From positions 1-35,881 of the forward strand of contig CAJTPM010000035.1 in assembly GCA_910578085.1 (NCBI GenBank): DNA of 35,881 nucleotides, read 5' to 3'. Both the position numbers and the translations under genes were made by a program. Under the pieces are notes generated by a model, which saw only the letters and a list, made by a program, of their open reading frames with translations, did not search any database and was not told the DNA's origin. This document shows, piece after piece, positions 1 to 7,333 of the stretch. Each line of letters begins with the position of its first letter. Positions within the stretch are counted from its first letter, which is position 1. Origin of the DNA: an uncultured Lachnospiraceae bacterium. Lineage in GTDB: Bacteria > Bacillota > Clostridia > Lachnospirales > Lachnospiraceae.

Positions 1-1
1 C

Positions 2-154
2 ACGGAACGGATCAACAACCGCATCCTCAATCATTACGGCCTGCACCGCATGTTCATACACACAAAGGAACATTATTCTTTTATGACAACCATGATCGGC
101 ATCTGCATCCATCTGGATGCCCGCTATAAACAGCAGATGCAGGCAGCGGCATAA
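2..154 (+). CDS. Transposase, C-terminal fragment (cut by window edge)
   Basis: The frame starting at base 2 reads TERINNRILNHYGLHRM and ends ...HLDARYKQQMQAAA followed by TAA at 152-154. The E-R-x-N-x-R-x-L block followed by a hydrophobic stretch and a basic tail is what I expect from the end of a DDE transposase: the catalytic glutamate region, then a short C-terminal helix. Only about 50 residues are in the window, so the IS family is unresolved (IS1182/IS4-like is a guess), and whether the element is intact cannot be told. No frameshift is visible in the part present. It is the only plus-strand gene in the first 19 kb and marks a mobile element abutting the AT-rich region to its right. 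Confidence 0.6.
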   Translation, partial: TERINNRILNHYGLHRMFIHTKEHYSFMTTMIGICIHLDARYKQQMQAAA

Positions 155-350
155 ACCGGGTTTCCTACTTCAGAACCTTTCCGGCCCTGTTTCCCGACAG
201 GCTTTAAAGCCATGCCCATTTTTATTCTTTATGGCCTCCGAATCGCTCAAACTCCACAATCATCCATCTCTTATCTCACTCATTTCTGAAAATCAACCCC
301 TTCCCGACTATTCGCTATTGAGTTTCCGAGACTGCTCAAATTTTATTTTT
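155..350. other. Non-coding stretch, probable right end of the insertion element
   Basis: No convincing gene lies here. Composition changes from mixed to strongly AT-rich at about 330. The segment around 318-336 (GAGTTTCCGAGACTGCTC) could be the terminal inverted repeat of the element whose transposase ends at 154, but the left end is outside the window, so this cannot be confirmed. Confidence 0.3.
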
Positions 351-1172
351 TCAAACCATGATTTCCATGCCATCATAAGCAAATAAAATATTATCAAGTT
401 CTTTTTCAAGTTCCTTGTAATAGCCATATGATTTTCCCCATATTTCATCAATATGTGTAACTATAATTTTTTTGATTCTATAATAGTTTTTCAGTTCTAT
501 AACCTCATCCAAAGTGAATATTTCATCTTTTAAAGGCGTATCCATAAGTTTCGTTCCATCATTTAATATGCCATCATCAGAAACCATGCTTATAATCAAA
601 ATATCTGCATCAAAATATAAATCATTATGAGCAAAAGGTTTCGGATTACAACAGGCATAGATAACTTTTTTTTCATGCTCTTTCAGAACATAAAAAGTGA
701 TATTTCGACTTGTGTTATTGTTGATTAAGTCTATGTCAATATTATCTATTTTTATATGCAGTGTTTCATTAACAGAAATACAATGAAGAACGTCACCATA
801 ATATTTAAAGCAGTCACGGTTCATTTGGTTTATATCTTTAACGACCTCTGGAAGAGCATAAAAGCCAATAGGCATACTCGTTCCTTTAATAAAGTCGCAA
901 CCTATCTTTTCAACAATCCTAATACCCCTTACATGGTCTGGGTCACTATGAGAAATGGAAAGGTGTTTCACTTCCGATATTCTTTGTCTGTTGCAGGCTA
1001 CCGCAATATCTTCGGGTGTGTCTATCAACATTTTTATATCGTCAATATACAGGCTTGGTCCTAACCGTTCATACCTGCCGCCTTTTCGTCTGGCTTCTTC
1101 ACAAATTTTACATTTACAAAATGAACTCGGAATAATTGACATGCCGCCACTACCAATAATTTTCAATTTCAA
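351..1172 (-). CDS. PhnP-like metallo-beta-lactamase-fold hydrolase
   Basis: Residue numbers here count from the GTG at 1181. The N-terminus has the layout of PhnP, the cyclic ribose-phosphate phosphodiesterase: a GSGG turn (11-13), a three-cysteine cluster C22-x-C24-xx-C27 that in PhnP helps hold a structural zinc, EEARR, a conserved serine region, LIDTPED (52-58), then the metal motif. That motif reads H78-S-D80-P-D82-H83, whereas the family standard is HxHxDH, so the second histidine is aspartate. The later stretch YACCNPKP sits where an SDT-type metal ligand is expected. It may therefore bind metal differently or act on another substrate. I prefer the TTG start at 1172: AAGGTGG at 1183-1189 lies 10 bases before it but only 1 base before the GTG at 1181. 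The gene follows the TetR gene by 67 bases on the same strand and is likely co-transcribed. The region is clearly AT-rich compared with its neighbours. Confidence 0.7.
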   Translation of the reverse strand: MKLKIIGSGGMSIIPSSFCKCKICEEARRKGGRYERLGPSLYIDDIKMLIDTPEDIAVACNRQRISEVKHLSISHSDPDHVRGIRIVEKIGCDFIKGTSMPIGFYALPEVVKDINQMNRDCFKYYGDVLHCISVNETLHIKIDNIDIDLINNNTSRNITFYVLKEHEKKVIYACCNPKPFAHNDLYFDADILIISMVSDDGILNDGTKLMDTPLKDEIFTLDEVIELKNYYRIKKIIVTHIDEIWGKSYGYYKELEKELDNILFAYDGMEIMV

Positions 1173-1239
1173 ATCTTTCACACCACCTTATTGCATAAAT
1201 CCAAGGAATAACAATGCGTTTTCATTCATGTTAAAATAT

Positions 1240-1842
1240 TTAAACAATATCGCTATTACTGCCGTTTTTCACTAATATTCTTCTTATTTCTTTTATTATT
1301 CTGGAAGGTGTTTCTTTATCCATAGGCATAAGTTTACTGTACATCCTTACCCCTTGATACGAAAACACAATTAAATCAAATACCGCAGAAATATCCACTT
1401 CACTAAATTCATGCCTGTCCATCCCGTATTGTATTAGCTTCTTCCATGTATTAGCTGAAATTAAATATTGTTCATATAGCGTATTACTCTGATTTGCAAT
1501 ATCTCGAATGCTAAAATACTCATATATTGCTATGCTTAATGAAGATTGGCTGTCAAGCATTTCATTCTCATACTTGTTTAAAATTTTATCCAAAATAGTT
1601 ACTGCCGAACAATTTTGTTCTATCCTTAAATCAATCTCATTATCCTGCTCACTTGTCATATCATCAATAATCTCTTGAAAGATTTGACGTGTGCTTTCGT
1701 AATGGCAATACAACCCGCCCCTGCTTAATTTCGCCGCATCGCAGATATCCTTCATTGTCACTTGCTTAAAACCTTTTTCTGCAAACAAAGAACATGCACA
1801 TTTCTTTATATGTTTCCTTGTTTCCTGTCCTCTTTTATTCAT
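1240..1842 (-). CDS. TetR/AcrR-family transcriptional regulator
   Basis: The 200-residue protein starts MNKRGQETRKHIKKCACSLF and continues AEKGFKQVTMKDICDAAKLSRGG, then LYCHYESTRQIFQEI. This is the standard TetR N-terminal helix-turn-helix: a helix ending in F-A-E-K-G-F, the T-M-K-D-I recognition unit, and Y-x-H-Y-x-S/K-K/R leading into the ligand domain. Length fits the family. An in-frame extension to 1989 exists, but it reads through the promoter and operators at 1860-1907, so the ATG at 1842 behind TAGGG is chosen. It probably represses itself and the downstream metallo-hydrolase; the inducer is unknown. Base composition is AT-rich, like the downstream gene, suggesting the pair moved together. 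Confidence 0.85.
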   Translation of the reverse strand: MNKRGQETRKHIKKCACSLFAEKGFKQVTMKDICDAAKLSRGGLYCHYESTRQIFQEIIDDMTSEQDNEIDLRIEQNCSAVTILDKILNKYENEMLDSQSSLSIAIYEYFSIRDIANQSNTLYEQYLISANTWKKLIQYGMDRHEFSEVDISAVFDLIVFSYQGVRMYSKLMPMDKETPSRIIKEIRRILVKNGSNSDIV

Positions 1843-1859
1843 AAACAACCCTACTTTCC

Positions 1860-1871
1860 GACAAACGTGTC
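1860..1871. promoter_or_regulatory. TetR operator 2 (imperfect copy)
   Basis: GACAAACGTGTC keeps the GACA...TGTC arms of operator 1, and like it is followed by TGA. The two sites are 26 bp apart, start to start, so they sit on nearly the same DNA face. This copy covers the expected transcription start. Confidence 0.6.
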
Positions 1872-1878
1872 TGAAATC

Positions 1879-1907
1879 ATTATACGACACATGTGTCTGA
1901 AAGTCAA
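1879..1907 (-). promoter_or_regulatory. Sigma-A promoter of the TetR/metallo-hydrolase unit
   Basis: On the minus strand TTGACT (1907-1902) is followed after exactly 17 bases by TATAAT (1884-1879), a near-consensus housekeeping promoter. It lies 37 bases upstream of the TetR ATG. Confidence 0.8.
1886..1897. promoter_or_regulatory. TetR operator 1 (perfect palindrome in the promoter spacer)
   Basis: GACACATGTGTC is a perfect 12-bp palindrome and occupies the spacer between -35 and -10. This is the usual place for a self-repressing TetR operator. Binding is inferred. Confidence 0.7.
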
Positions 1908-2046
1908 TAAAAGGCGGCAAAGATTTCTCTCTACCGCCATCAACGTCTAAATATAAATAATTTCCTTGCTTACAATCTCCCTTGCACAAGCCCTTATATC
2001 ACATCGTTTCCTGTATGACAATTCACAAAGACTTTTGATACCCTTT

Positions 2047-2089
2047 CCAGACAGGGCGGCTTCCGCCGCCCACCCTATCCGGTTTTTTT
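2047..2089 (+). terminator. Rho-independent terminator-like hairpin pointing right
   Basis: GGGCGGC-TTCC-GCCGCCC forms a 7-bp GC stem. It is extended by CCAGA/TCCGG with one mismatch and an inserted ACCCTA side, and followed on the plus strand by TTTTTTT (2083-2089). The uridine run exists only for rightward transcription, yet no plus-strand gene ends here. It sits just beyond the stop codon of the minus-strand permease and could also stabilise that mRNA's 3' end. Confidence 0.5.
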
Positions 2090-2099
2090 ATCCTGCTTT

Positions 2100-4148
2100 T
2101 TACATCCGGATCGTTTCGATCAGATTCTGATTTCTCAGAGAGTACATTGATACCTGCATGGTTCCCCACATGGATGCGAAAGACACAAGGATCACAACCG
2201 TGATCGTCACCCAGGGCATATGGAAGGGAAAGGGCAACAGTTTCTGCACACAGTATTTCATCAAAAACACCAGGATCATGCCCGCCGGCAGCCCTGTTAC
2301 CAGCGCTTTACCGGCGCAGAAAACGCTTTCCAGATACAGCATCCTATCCAGTTCATCAGGCGTCATTCCGATACTTTGAAGCACCGCAAATTCCCGGGCC
2401 CGCATTCTGATCTGAAACATCTCCGTACTCATGACATTTAAAATACCGATCAGGCCCAGCAAAAGGACAAAACCATACAGAAAAAAGAAGGCGATCACAA
2501 CGGCGATATTCATGATTTTGGAATAATCCTGTGTCCCGAACACACGGCACACGAATCCGGCCTCCCCGTAATCCAGATCTCCCTGGGGGAAATATTTTTT
2601 CAGAATATCTTTTGCATAAGCCATATACCCTTCTTCATCCTGCGGTGAAGTCATCCAGTTATACCCTCTCACCTCCTCAAACGGAAGAATCAGTCTGACC
2701 GGCCTTACATTCGGGTACATGAACTCTTTCGGCACTTCCTCCCCTGACAGCATCCCGCCTATCTCCACATCTCTCACGCTGCCGTCCGCCTTTTCCAGCT
2801 TCAGAGAGGATGTGTATTCTGTCAGCGAAAGGATGTGCTTTTCCGTTCCATGGTCATTATATTTATAGTCGTTGACCAGTATCGCTTCGCCGTACGCTGC
2901 GCCCGTCCGGGCACACAGTTCCCGATAGTGCTTTTCATCGATGGTGATGATCTCCACCTCCAGTTCATACCGGTCCTCTTCCCGCCCTGCCTGCCGCTTC
3001 TTTTCAATTTTTTCTTCTGACTGTTCTTCCGCCATTGTTCTGTCTTCTCCGTTCTCATAAACCAGGACTTCCTTCAGATCCTCTGTTATCTCCGTTTCCT
3101 CTAAAAACGTCACATAAGTGAAATAATCCTGCCCCATGCCAAAGACTTCATTTTCCTCATACGCAGCAAGCTCCCCCGTAATCTTCTCCGCCAGTTCATG
3201 ACTGATAGTCTGTGCGTAATGACATTCTCTTCGCCCCGTCTCTTCATTGATCCCAAACTTAAAATTTGATGTATAATCCGCCATGACGGTATAGCCGTAA
3301 TCCATCGAAATATAATCCGATACGCCGTCTGCAATCTCTTTCAAACCACTCATTGTGACAAACAGAATAATACTGAAAGAAAATGCTGTCACTGCAGATT
3401 TCATTTTTTTATGGTAAGAGGCCATGTTTTTGCGAGCCAGTTCATATTCGATCCGCCTCTTTCCACAGAGCTTCGCCTTTGTACGGCCATACACCGCCTC
3501 CCCCGATCCGCCACTGTTTCGGATACACTCCAAAGCCGATACTTTCATCGCTTTTCTGGCTGGCAGCAACGCGGAGAAAATCACCGTGCCTGCGGATATG
3601 GCGACAGATACAAACAGCGCCAGCGGAGAAAATACAAAGGAGAGTGAAAAAGTGACATGCTTCATCATGGAGCGCACCAGCACATTCAGCTCGTCCATAT
3701 AACCGTTTGCCGCCCCGATGCCCAGGAAACTGAACAGATAGCCCAGTGCCACGCCCGCCGGAACCGCCAGAATACACAGAAACAGGCATTCATACAGAAT
3801 GGTTTTACAGATCTGCTCCCCTGTTGCCCCGACACACTTTAACGTGCCAAACTCCGATATCCGCTCGTTTGCACTCATCCGAAACACATTGGAAATGACG
3901 ATCACCGACATGGCGATGATCAGCATTCCCAGAATCACGGCGGGAATGAGAAGAAGCAACGTATATGCGCCGCCGTACACTCCGTAATCTTCCCCCAAAA
4001 ACTCCACAAGCATGGCATTGCCGCTGACTACAATATTGACCACTGCCGTGAGCAGCGCGGAGGATACGATCATCGCCGACACTGTTATGGCTGTCCGCAC
4101 CTTTTTCTGCCTGATCTGACTTAACGCTAATCTGCCCAACACACTCAT
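2100..4148 (-). CDS. ABC transporter permease, FtsX family
   Basis: This 682-residue membrane protein starts MSVLGRLALSQIRQKKVRTA, the typical cytoplasmic entry of MacB/FtsX permeases. Hydrophobic segments lie near residues 17-39, 62-90, 117-143, 165-195 and 246-268, then near 555-585 and twice more before the C-terminus. A large, charged extracytoplasmic region lies around 270-545. Two FtsX units are recognisable: NERISEFGTLKCVGAT after the second helix, and AREFAVLQSIGMT near residue 590. The start overlaps the ATPase stop in an ATGA junction. Together with the ATPase and the upstream two-component pair it resembles antimicrobial-peptide sensing and resistance exporters of Firmicutes, but the substrate cannot be read from sequence. 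Confidence 0.88.
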   Translation of the reverse strand: MSVLGRLALSQIRQKKVRTAITVSAMIVSSALLTAVVNIVVSGNAMLVEFLGEDYGVYGGAYTLLLLIPAVILGMLIIAMSVIVISNVFRMSANERISEFGTLKCVGATGEQICKTILYECLFLCILAVPAGVALGYLFSFLGIGAANGYMDELNVLVRSMMKHVTFSLSFVFSPLALFVSVAISAGTVIFSALLPARKAMKVSALECIRNSGGSGEAVYGRTKAKLCGKRRIEYELARKNMASYHKKMKSAVTAFSFSIILFVTMSGLKEIADGVSDYISMDYGYTVMADYTSNFKFGINEETGRRECHYAQTISHELAEKITGELAAYEENEVFGMGQDYFTYVTFLEETEITEDLKEVLVYENGEDRTMAEEQSEEKIEKKRQAGREEDRYELEVEIITIDEKHYRELCARTGAAYGEAILVNDYKYNDHGTEKHILSLTEYTSSLKLEKADGSVRDVEIGGMLSGEEVPKEFMYPNVRPVRLILPFEEVRGYNWMTSPQDEEGYMAYAKDILKKYFPQGDLDYGEAGFVCRVFGTQDYSKIMNIAVVIAFFFLYGFVLLLGLIGILNVMSTEMFQIRMRAREFAVLQSIGMTPDELDRMLYLESVFCAGKALVTGLPAGMILVFLMKYCVQKLLPFPFHMPWVTITVVILVSFASMWGTMQVSMYSLRNQNLIETIRM

Positions 4149-4828
4149 ACCCGCATCACCTCGTCTCTCAGAATCCGACCGTCGCTGATCGTCAGGATCC
4201 GGTCCGCCTGCAGGGCGATGTTTTCGTCGTGAGTGATCAGGATCAAGGTCTGCTTCGCCTTCCGGTTGGCCGCCGTGAGCAGATCGATGATCTCCCTTCC
4301 CGCCTTACTGTCCAGATTACCGGTTGGTTCATCCGCCAGAATAAACGCCGGATCATTGATCAGCGCCCTGCCCACAGACACCCGCTGCTGCTGTCCGCCG
4401 GACAGCTCGCCGGGAAGATGCTTCCTGCGGTGGGATAATCCCGTCATCTCCACGATCCGCTCCAGTTTTTCATGGTCCGGTTTCCGGTGATCAAGCAGAC
4501 AGGGGAGCATTATATTCTCCTCGACATTCAGATTGGGAATCAGATTATAGAATTGATAGACAATGCCGATATTTCTGCGTCGAAAGATCGCCAGCTCACT
4601 CTCATTCATGCTGAAAATATCTTTCTCTTCGATGATGACGCTGCCTGATGTGGGGCGGTCGATGCCGCCGACCAGATTCATCAGCGTAGATTTTCCGGAA
4701 CCTGATGCCCCGACTATGGCAACAAATTCCCCCTTTTTTACCTGAAAACTGACATGATCCAGAGCAACCACCTGACTTTCTCCGCTCCCGTATATCTTTG
4801 TCAGTTCTTTCACTTCCAAAGCAGCCAT
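4145..4828 (-). CDS. ABC transporter ATP-binding protein (MacB/LolD type)
   Basis: This 227-residue nucleotide-binding subunit has Walker A GASGSGKST (40-48), Q-loop YQFYNLIP, signature LSGGQQQR (142-149), Walker B ILADEPTGNLDS with the catalytic glutamate, and the H-loop LITHD. The DEPTGNLD form and the length place it in the MacB/LolD/FtsE-like clade that pairs with FtsX-type permeases, and the permease follows with a 4-base overlap. RBS AGAGGT precedes the ATG at 4828. It powers the permease at 2100-4148. The 175-base gap to the kinase gene upstream is longer than usual for one operon and contains a palindrome and a small ORF. Confidence 0.93.
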   Translation of the reverse strand: MAALEVKELTKIYGSGESQVVALDHVSFQVKKGEFVAIVGASGSGKSTLMNLVGGIDRPTSGSVIIEEKDIFSMNESELAIFRRRNIGIVYQFYNLIPNLNVEENIMLPCLLDHRKPDHEKLERIVEMTGLSHRRKHLPGELSGGQQQRVSVGRALINDPAFILADEPTGNLDSKAGREIIDLLTAANRKAKQTLILITHDENIALQADRILTISDGRILRDEVMRV

Positions 4829-4926
4829 ACCATACCTCTTTTCTTATTTACTCGGAAAGCAGTCTGTGAACATGTTATACAGTCCCTTTCACCGCTCAGG
4901 ATCTGTCGGACGCCCTGTACCGTCAT
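4810..4926 (-). CDS. Candidate 38-residue leader ORF before the ABC transporter
   Basis: On the minus strand AGGAG, 8 bases before ATG at 4926, starts an ORF beginning MTVQGVRQILSGERDCITC. It contains two nearby cysteines and ends ...KKRGMVWLLWK. Its stop lies inside the first codons of the ATPase gene in another frame. I recognise no family. The good RBS and the overlap with the ATPase start allow a translationally coupled leader peptide, but the ORF is short enough to occur by chance, or to be a remnant. Confidence 0.3.
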   Translation of the reverse strand: MTVQGVRQILSGERDCITCSQTAFRVNKKRGMVWLLWK

Positions 4927-4965
4927 ACAAAAATCTCCTGCAAAACAGTTCCGCTGCCGCTTCCT

Positions 4966-4980
4966 GTTATCTAAGATAAC
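4966..4980. promoter_or_regulatory. Palindrome between kinase and transporter genes
   Basis: GTTATCTAAGATAAC is a perfect 7-bp inverted repeat around a single base. It lies 23 bases past the kinase stop and upstream of the candidate leader ORF and ATPase. It could be a regulator site; no clear promoter hexamers were seen beside it. Confidence 0.35.
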
Positions 4981-5003
4981 TAAGAAAAGTGACTGTCCGG
5001 TGA

Positions 5004-5828
5004 CTATTTATAAAATTTCATCACAAAAGTTGCACCGGTTCCTTTTCCACCCGGCAGCACCTCGATCTCACCGTTCTGCGCCCGCATGATGGAACGGGCA
5101 AGCGGCAGGCCGATCCCGTATCCGTTCTCCTTCCCGGAATTCTCAAAGCGTCTGAACAGCCCGGAAAGCTGTTTCTTTGACAGGCCCTCCCCTGCATCCG
5201 TCACAGAAATGAAGCGATAGACAGGATTCTCGCCGCCATCCACAACAATCTCGCTGCCCTCCCCGGAACACTCGGACGCATTTTTTAACAGATTGATCAA
5301 CGCTTCCGCCGTCCACTTTCTATCGCACAATAAAACAGGATCTCCCCGGAGCGCTACAGTCTGATTTCTGACATCTAACATAATATCGATAGATTTTAAC
5401 GCCTCCTTAAGCAATTCCCGTAAACTGATTTCCGCTCTGTGAAAGTATATCACCGCCGAATCCAGCTTCGCCATCTTCAGTAAAGCCGCCGTCAGCCATT
5501 CCATATGTCTGACTTCCCTTTTCATGTTCAAAAGGAACTCCCTCTTCTTATCGTCGGTGGCGCCTTCCATCAGTTCCGTCATCAGAAGCAGGGAAGTGAT
5601 GGGCGTTTTCAGCTGGTGGGATATGTCGGACAAATACTGTGCCAGGTGCTCTTTTTCTTCCACTGCGGCCAACTTTTCGTCCTGCTCCAGATGAATCAAC
5701 GTATAGATGTCATTTTTCAGGACGCTGAAAGCACCTTCCCTGTTATCCCGCGGATCAAAGTTTTCCCCATCTATCGCTCTGCGAATTCCCTTTGAAAGTT
5801 CCAGCACTTCTTTTTTTCTAATCCACAC
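5004..5828 (-). CDS. Sensor histidine kinase without a transmembrane sensor
   Basis: The 274-residue protein has a short N-terminal helical region (1-60) with no membrane segment. Next comes a HisKA domain with the phosphoacceptor in SDISHQLKTPITSL (H71), then an ATP-binding domain with N-box NLLKNASE (N183), G1 box DAGEG (211-215) and G2 box GYGIGL (236-241). All catalytic motifs are intact. The start overlaps the response-regulator stop by 11 bases, so translation is coupled. With no sensor domain of its own, it may receive its signal from a partner such as the transporter encoded downstream, as proposed for BceS-like kinases (those, however, keep two helices). It phosphorylates the regulator at 5818-6474. 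Confidence 0.9.
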   Translation of the reverse strand: MWIRKKEVLELSKGIRRAIDGENFDPRDNREGAFSVLKNDIYTLIHLEQDEKLAAVEEKEHLAQYLSDISHQLKTPITSLLLMTELMEGATDDKKREFLLNMKREVRHMEWLTAALLKMAKLDSAVIYFHRAEISLRELLKEALKSIDIMLDVRNQTVALRGDPVLLCDRKWTAEALINLLKNASECSGEGSEIVVDGGENPVYRFISVTDAGEGLSKKQLSGLFRRFENSGKENGYGIGLPLARSIMRAQNGEIEVLPGGKGTGATFVMKFYK

Positions 5829-6474
5829 GATAACCGATCCCCCTGACTGTGGTCACAGAAAACGCCTCTCCAAGCTTCTGTCTGAGCCTTCTGACATAGA
5901 CTGTCAATGTATTGTCCTCCACAAATTCTCCACCGATATCCCAGATCCGCTCTAAAAGCTGTTCTCTGGTCAACAGGATGCCTCGATTTTGTGCAAAAAT
6001 TAACAATAACCGGTACTCCAGAGCGGTCAATGCCACCGGGGCATCTCCCACGAATACCTTTCCGGCATCAGCATCGATGGATACTCCGCCCAGTTTCAAC
6101 AGCCGGGATTCCTCACCCACTCCCTGTAAGTTCTTTTTAATCCGCGCAAGTACCTCCCGCAGCCTGAACGGCTTGGTAATATAGTCTGCAGCCCCCGCTT
6201 CCAGAGCTTCCACGATCTCTTCCTCATCGTCCACGACGGTCAGATAGATAACCGGAATCTGCAAAGCTTCCATCAACTGGCCGATCTCTTTTCCGCTCCC
6301 GTCCGGCAGCTGCATGTCAAGTAACACAAGATCAAACTGCGTATCCCTCGCCCTCTCATGGGCCGCCCGCGCACTTTTGCAGTGCGTCACCCTGTATCCC
6401 TCCTGTTCCATGGCATAGCGCAGGCCGGAAGCTATGGTGGTGTCGTCCTCCACGAATAAAATATGTTTTTCCAT
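5818..6474 (-). CDS. OmpR/PhoB-family response regulator
   Basis: The 218-residue protein has a receiver domain (1-115). Its acidic pair is E9-D10-D11, the phosphoacceptor is D53 in LVLLDMQLPDGSG, T79 lies in IYLTVVDD and K101 in YITKPF. A winged-helix DNA-binding domain (125-218) follows, with ALTALEYRLLLIFAQN, LTREQLLERIWD and TLTVYVRRLRQKLG. It is the first gene of the two-component/ABC unit and has a strong promoter at 6566-6594. Its likely targets are its own operon and the ABC genes. Confidence 0.95.
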   Translation of the reverse strand: MEKHILFVEDDTTIASGLRYAMEQEGYRVTHCKSARAAHERARDTQFDLVLLDMQLPDGSGKEIGQLMEALQIPVIYLTVVDDEEEIVEALEAGAADYITKPFRLREVLARIKKNLQGVGEESRLLKLGGVSIDADAGKVFVGDAPVALTALEYRLLLIFAQNRGILLTREQLLERIWDIGGEFVEDNTLTVYVRRLRQKLGEAFSVTTVRGIGYRVD

Positions 6475-6565
6475 ATTCTATAGTCTCTTTTCTGTGTTTC
6501 CTCTATAAATTATTCCTGCCTGGAAATGCAGCAGTGTGAGTTAGGTGTTATCCTGTCCTCGTCTT

Positions 6566-6594
6566 ACTATACCCCCACAGATAATCACCGTCAA
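6566..6594 (-). promoter_or_regulatory. Promoter of the response-regulator/kinase unit
   Basis: Minus-strand TTGACG (6594-6589), 17-base spacer, TATAGT (6571-6566). The 5' leader to the ATG at 6474 is about 85 bases. Confidence 0.75.
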
Positions 6595-6600
6595 TATAAA

Positions 6601-6630
6601 GAGGTCATTTCCCGTTACAGAAACGACCTC
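6601..6630 (-). terminator. Probable terminator of the sugar operon
   Basis: GAGGTCGTTTC pairs with GAAATGACCTC (one G-U pair) around an 8-base loop on the minus strand. A weak T-rich tract (TTTATATT) follows. It lies 28 bases past the acetyltransferase stop and directly before the response-regulator promoter. Confidence 0.55.
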
Positions 6631-6658
6631 CCTTTTCAGTTCTATATTCGATAAAACA

Positions 6659-7306
6659 TTACTCTTTTTCACAGGCAAAAAAGGCATCGTGAAAATCATT
6701 GTAATCATCCACATCAAACTCATAACGCTTATAATAGAATTTTCTGTCCTCCTCACCTATTTCTCTTATCACCCGACAGGGATTCCCCACAGCTACTGTG
6801 TCAGCCGGAATATCAGATACAACTACACTTCCCGCTCCGATTACCGCATTATCGCCTATCGTTACATTCGGAAGTATCACACTGCTTCCCCCGATCCATA
6901 CGTTATTGCCGATCGTAACCGGGAGCCCGTATTCATATCCTGAATTTCTTGAATCGGGATGAATCGGATGGCCAGCCGTATAAATTGACACATTGGGCGC
7001 GATCTGAACATTGTCTCCTATTTTTACTTTGCCGACATCCAGCACAGTAAATCCGTAGTTTGCAAAGAAATTTTCACCCACCTCGATATTATAGCCATAG
7101 TCACAGTGAAAAGGCGCTTCGATAAATGCCCGCTCCCCTGTTCTTCCCAGAATCTTCTTAAGCAGATCCCGAATTTCCGACTGGCATTCCGGGCGCATGG
7201 CATTATACTCAGAAATCCTTTTTTTGTTTTCCATCCGGTCTTGTGCCAGGCCATCCATCCAGCATTTATAGGGAAGCCCTTTGTTCATTCGTTCTCTTTG
7301 CGTCAT
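6659..7306 (-). CDS. Sugar O-acetyltransferase, hexapeptide-repeat family
   Basis: About 215 residues. An N-terminal helical Mac-type segment (MTQRERMNKGLPYKCWMDG) precedes a left-handed beta-helix made of hexapeptide turns (IGDNVQIAPNVSIYTAG, VTIGNNVWIGGSSVILPNVTIGDNAVIGAGSVV). The catalytic histidine of the maltose/galactoside acetyltransferases fits YTAGHPIHP, and VAVGNPCRVIR is the usual end of the helix. The ATG at 7306 is 6 bases behind AGGAGG; an in-frame start farther upstream lies before the RBS and is rejected. The last 25 residues extend beyond the normal fold. As final gene of the sugar operon it may, like LacA, acetylate non-metabolised sugar analogues with acetyl-CoA; the real acceptor is unknown. 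Confidence 0.88.
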   Translation of the reverse strand: MTQRERMNKGLPYKCWMDGLAQDRMENKKRISEYNAMRPECQSEIRDLLKKILGRTGERAFIEAPFHCDYGYNIEVGENFFANYGFTVLDVGKVKIGDNVQIAPNVSIYTAGHPIHPDSRNSGYEYGLPVTIGNNVWIGGSSVILPNVTIGDNAVIGAGSVVVSDIPADTVAVGNPCRVIREIGEEDRKFYYKRYEFDVDDYNDFHDAFFACEKE

Positions 7307-7333
7307 CATCTTCCTCCTTTCCATAAAATGCTT

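Noticed and set aside
117..386. Plus-strand ORF of 89 codons near the left edge
   Set aside because: Its first part overlaps the transposase end in another frame and the rest is the composition-shift region; no motif and no ribosome binding site.
1843..1989. N-terminal extension of the TetR protein
   Set aside because: It translates the promoter and both operators; TetR homology begins at the ATG at 1842.
3383..3702. Overlapping plus-strand ORFs opposite the FtsX permease
   Set aside because: Arginine, proline and serine-rich shadow frames with no motif and no start signals.
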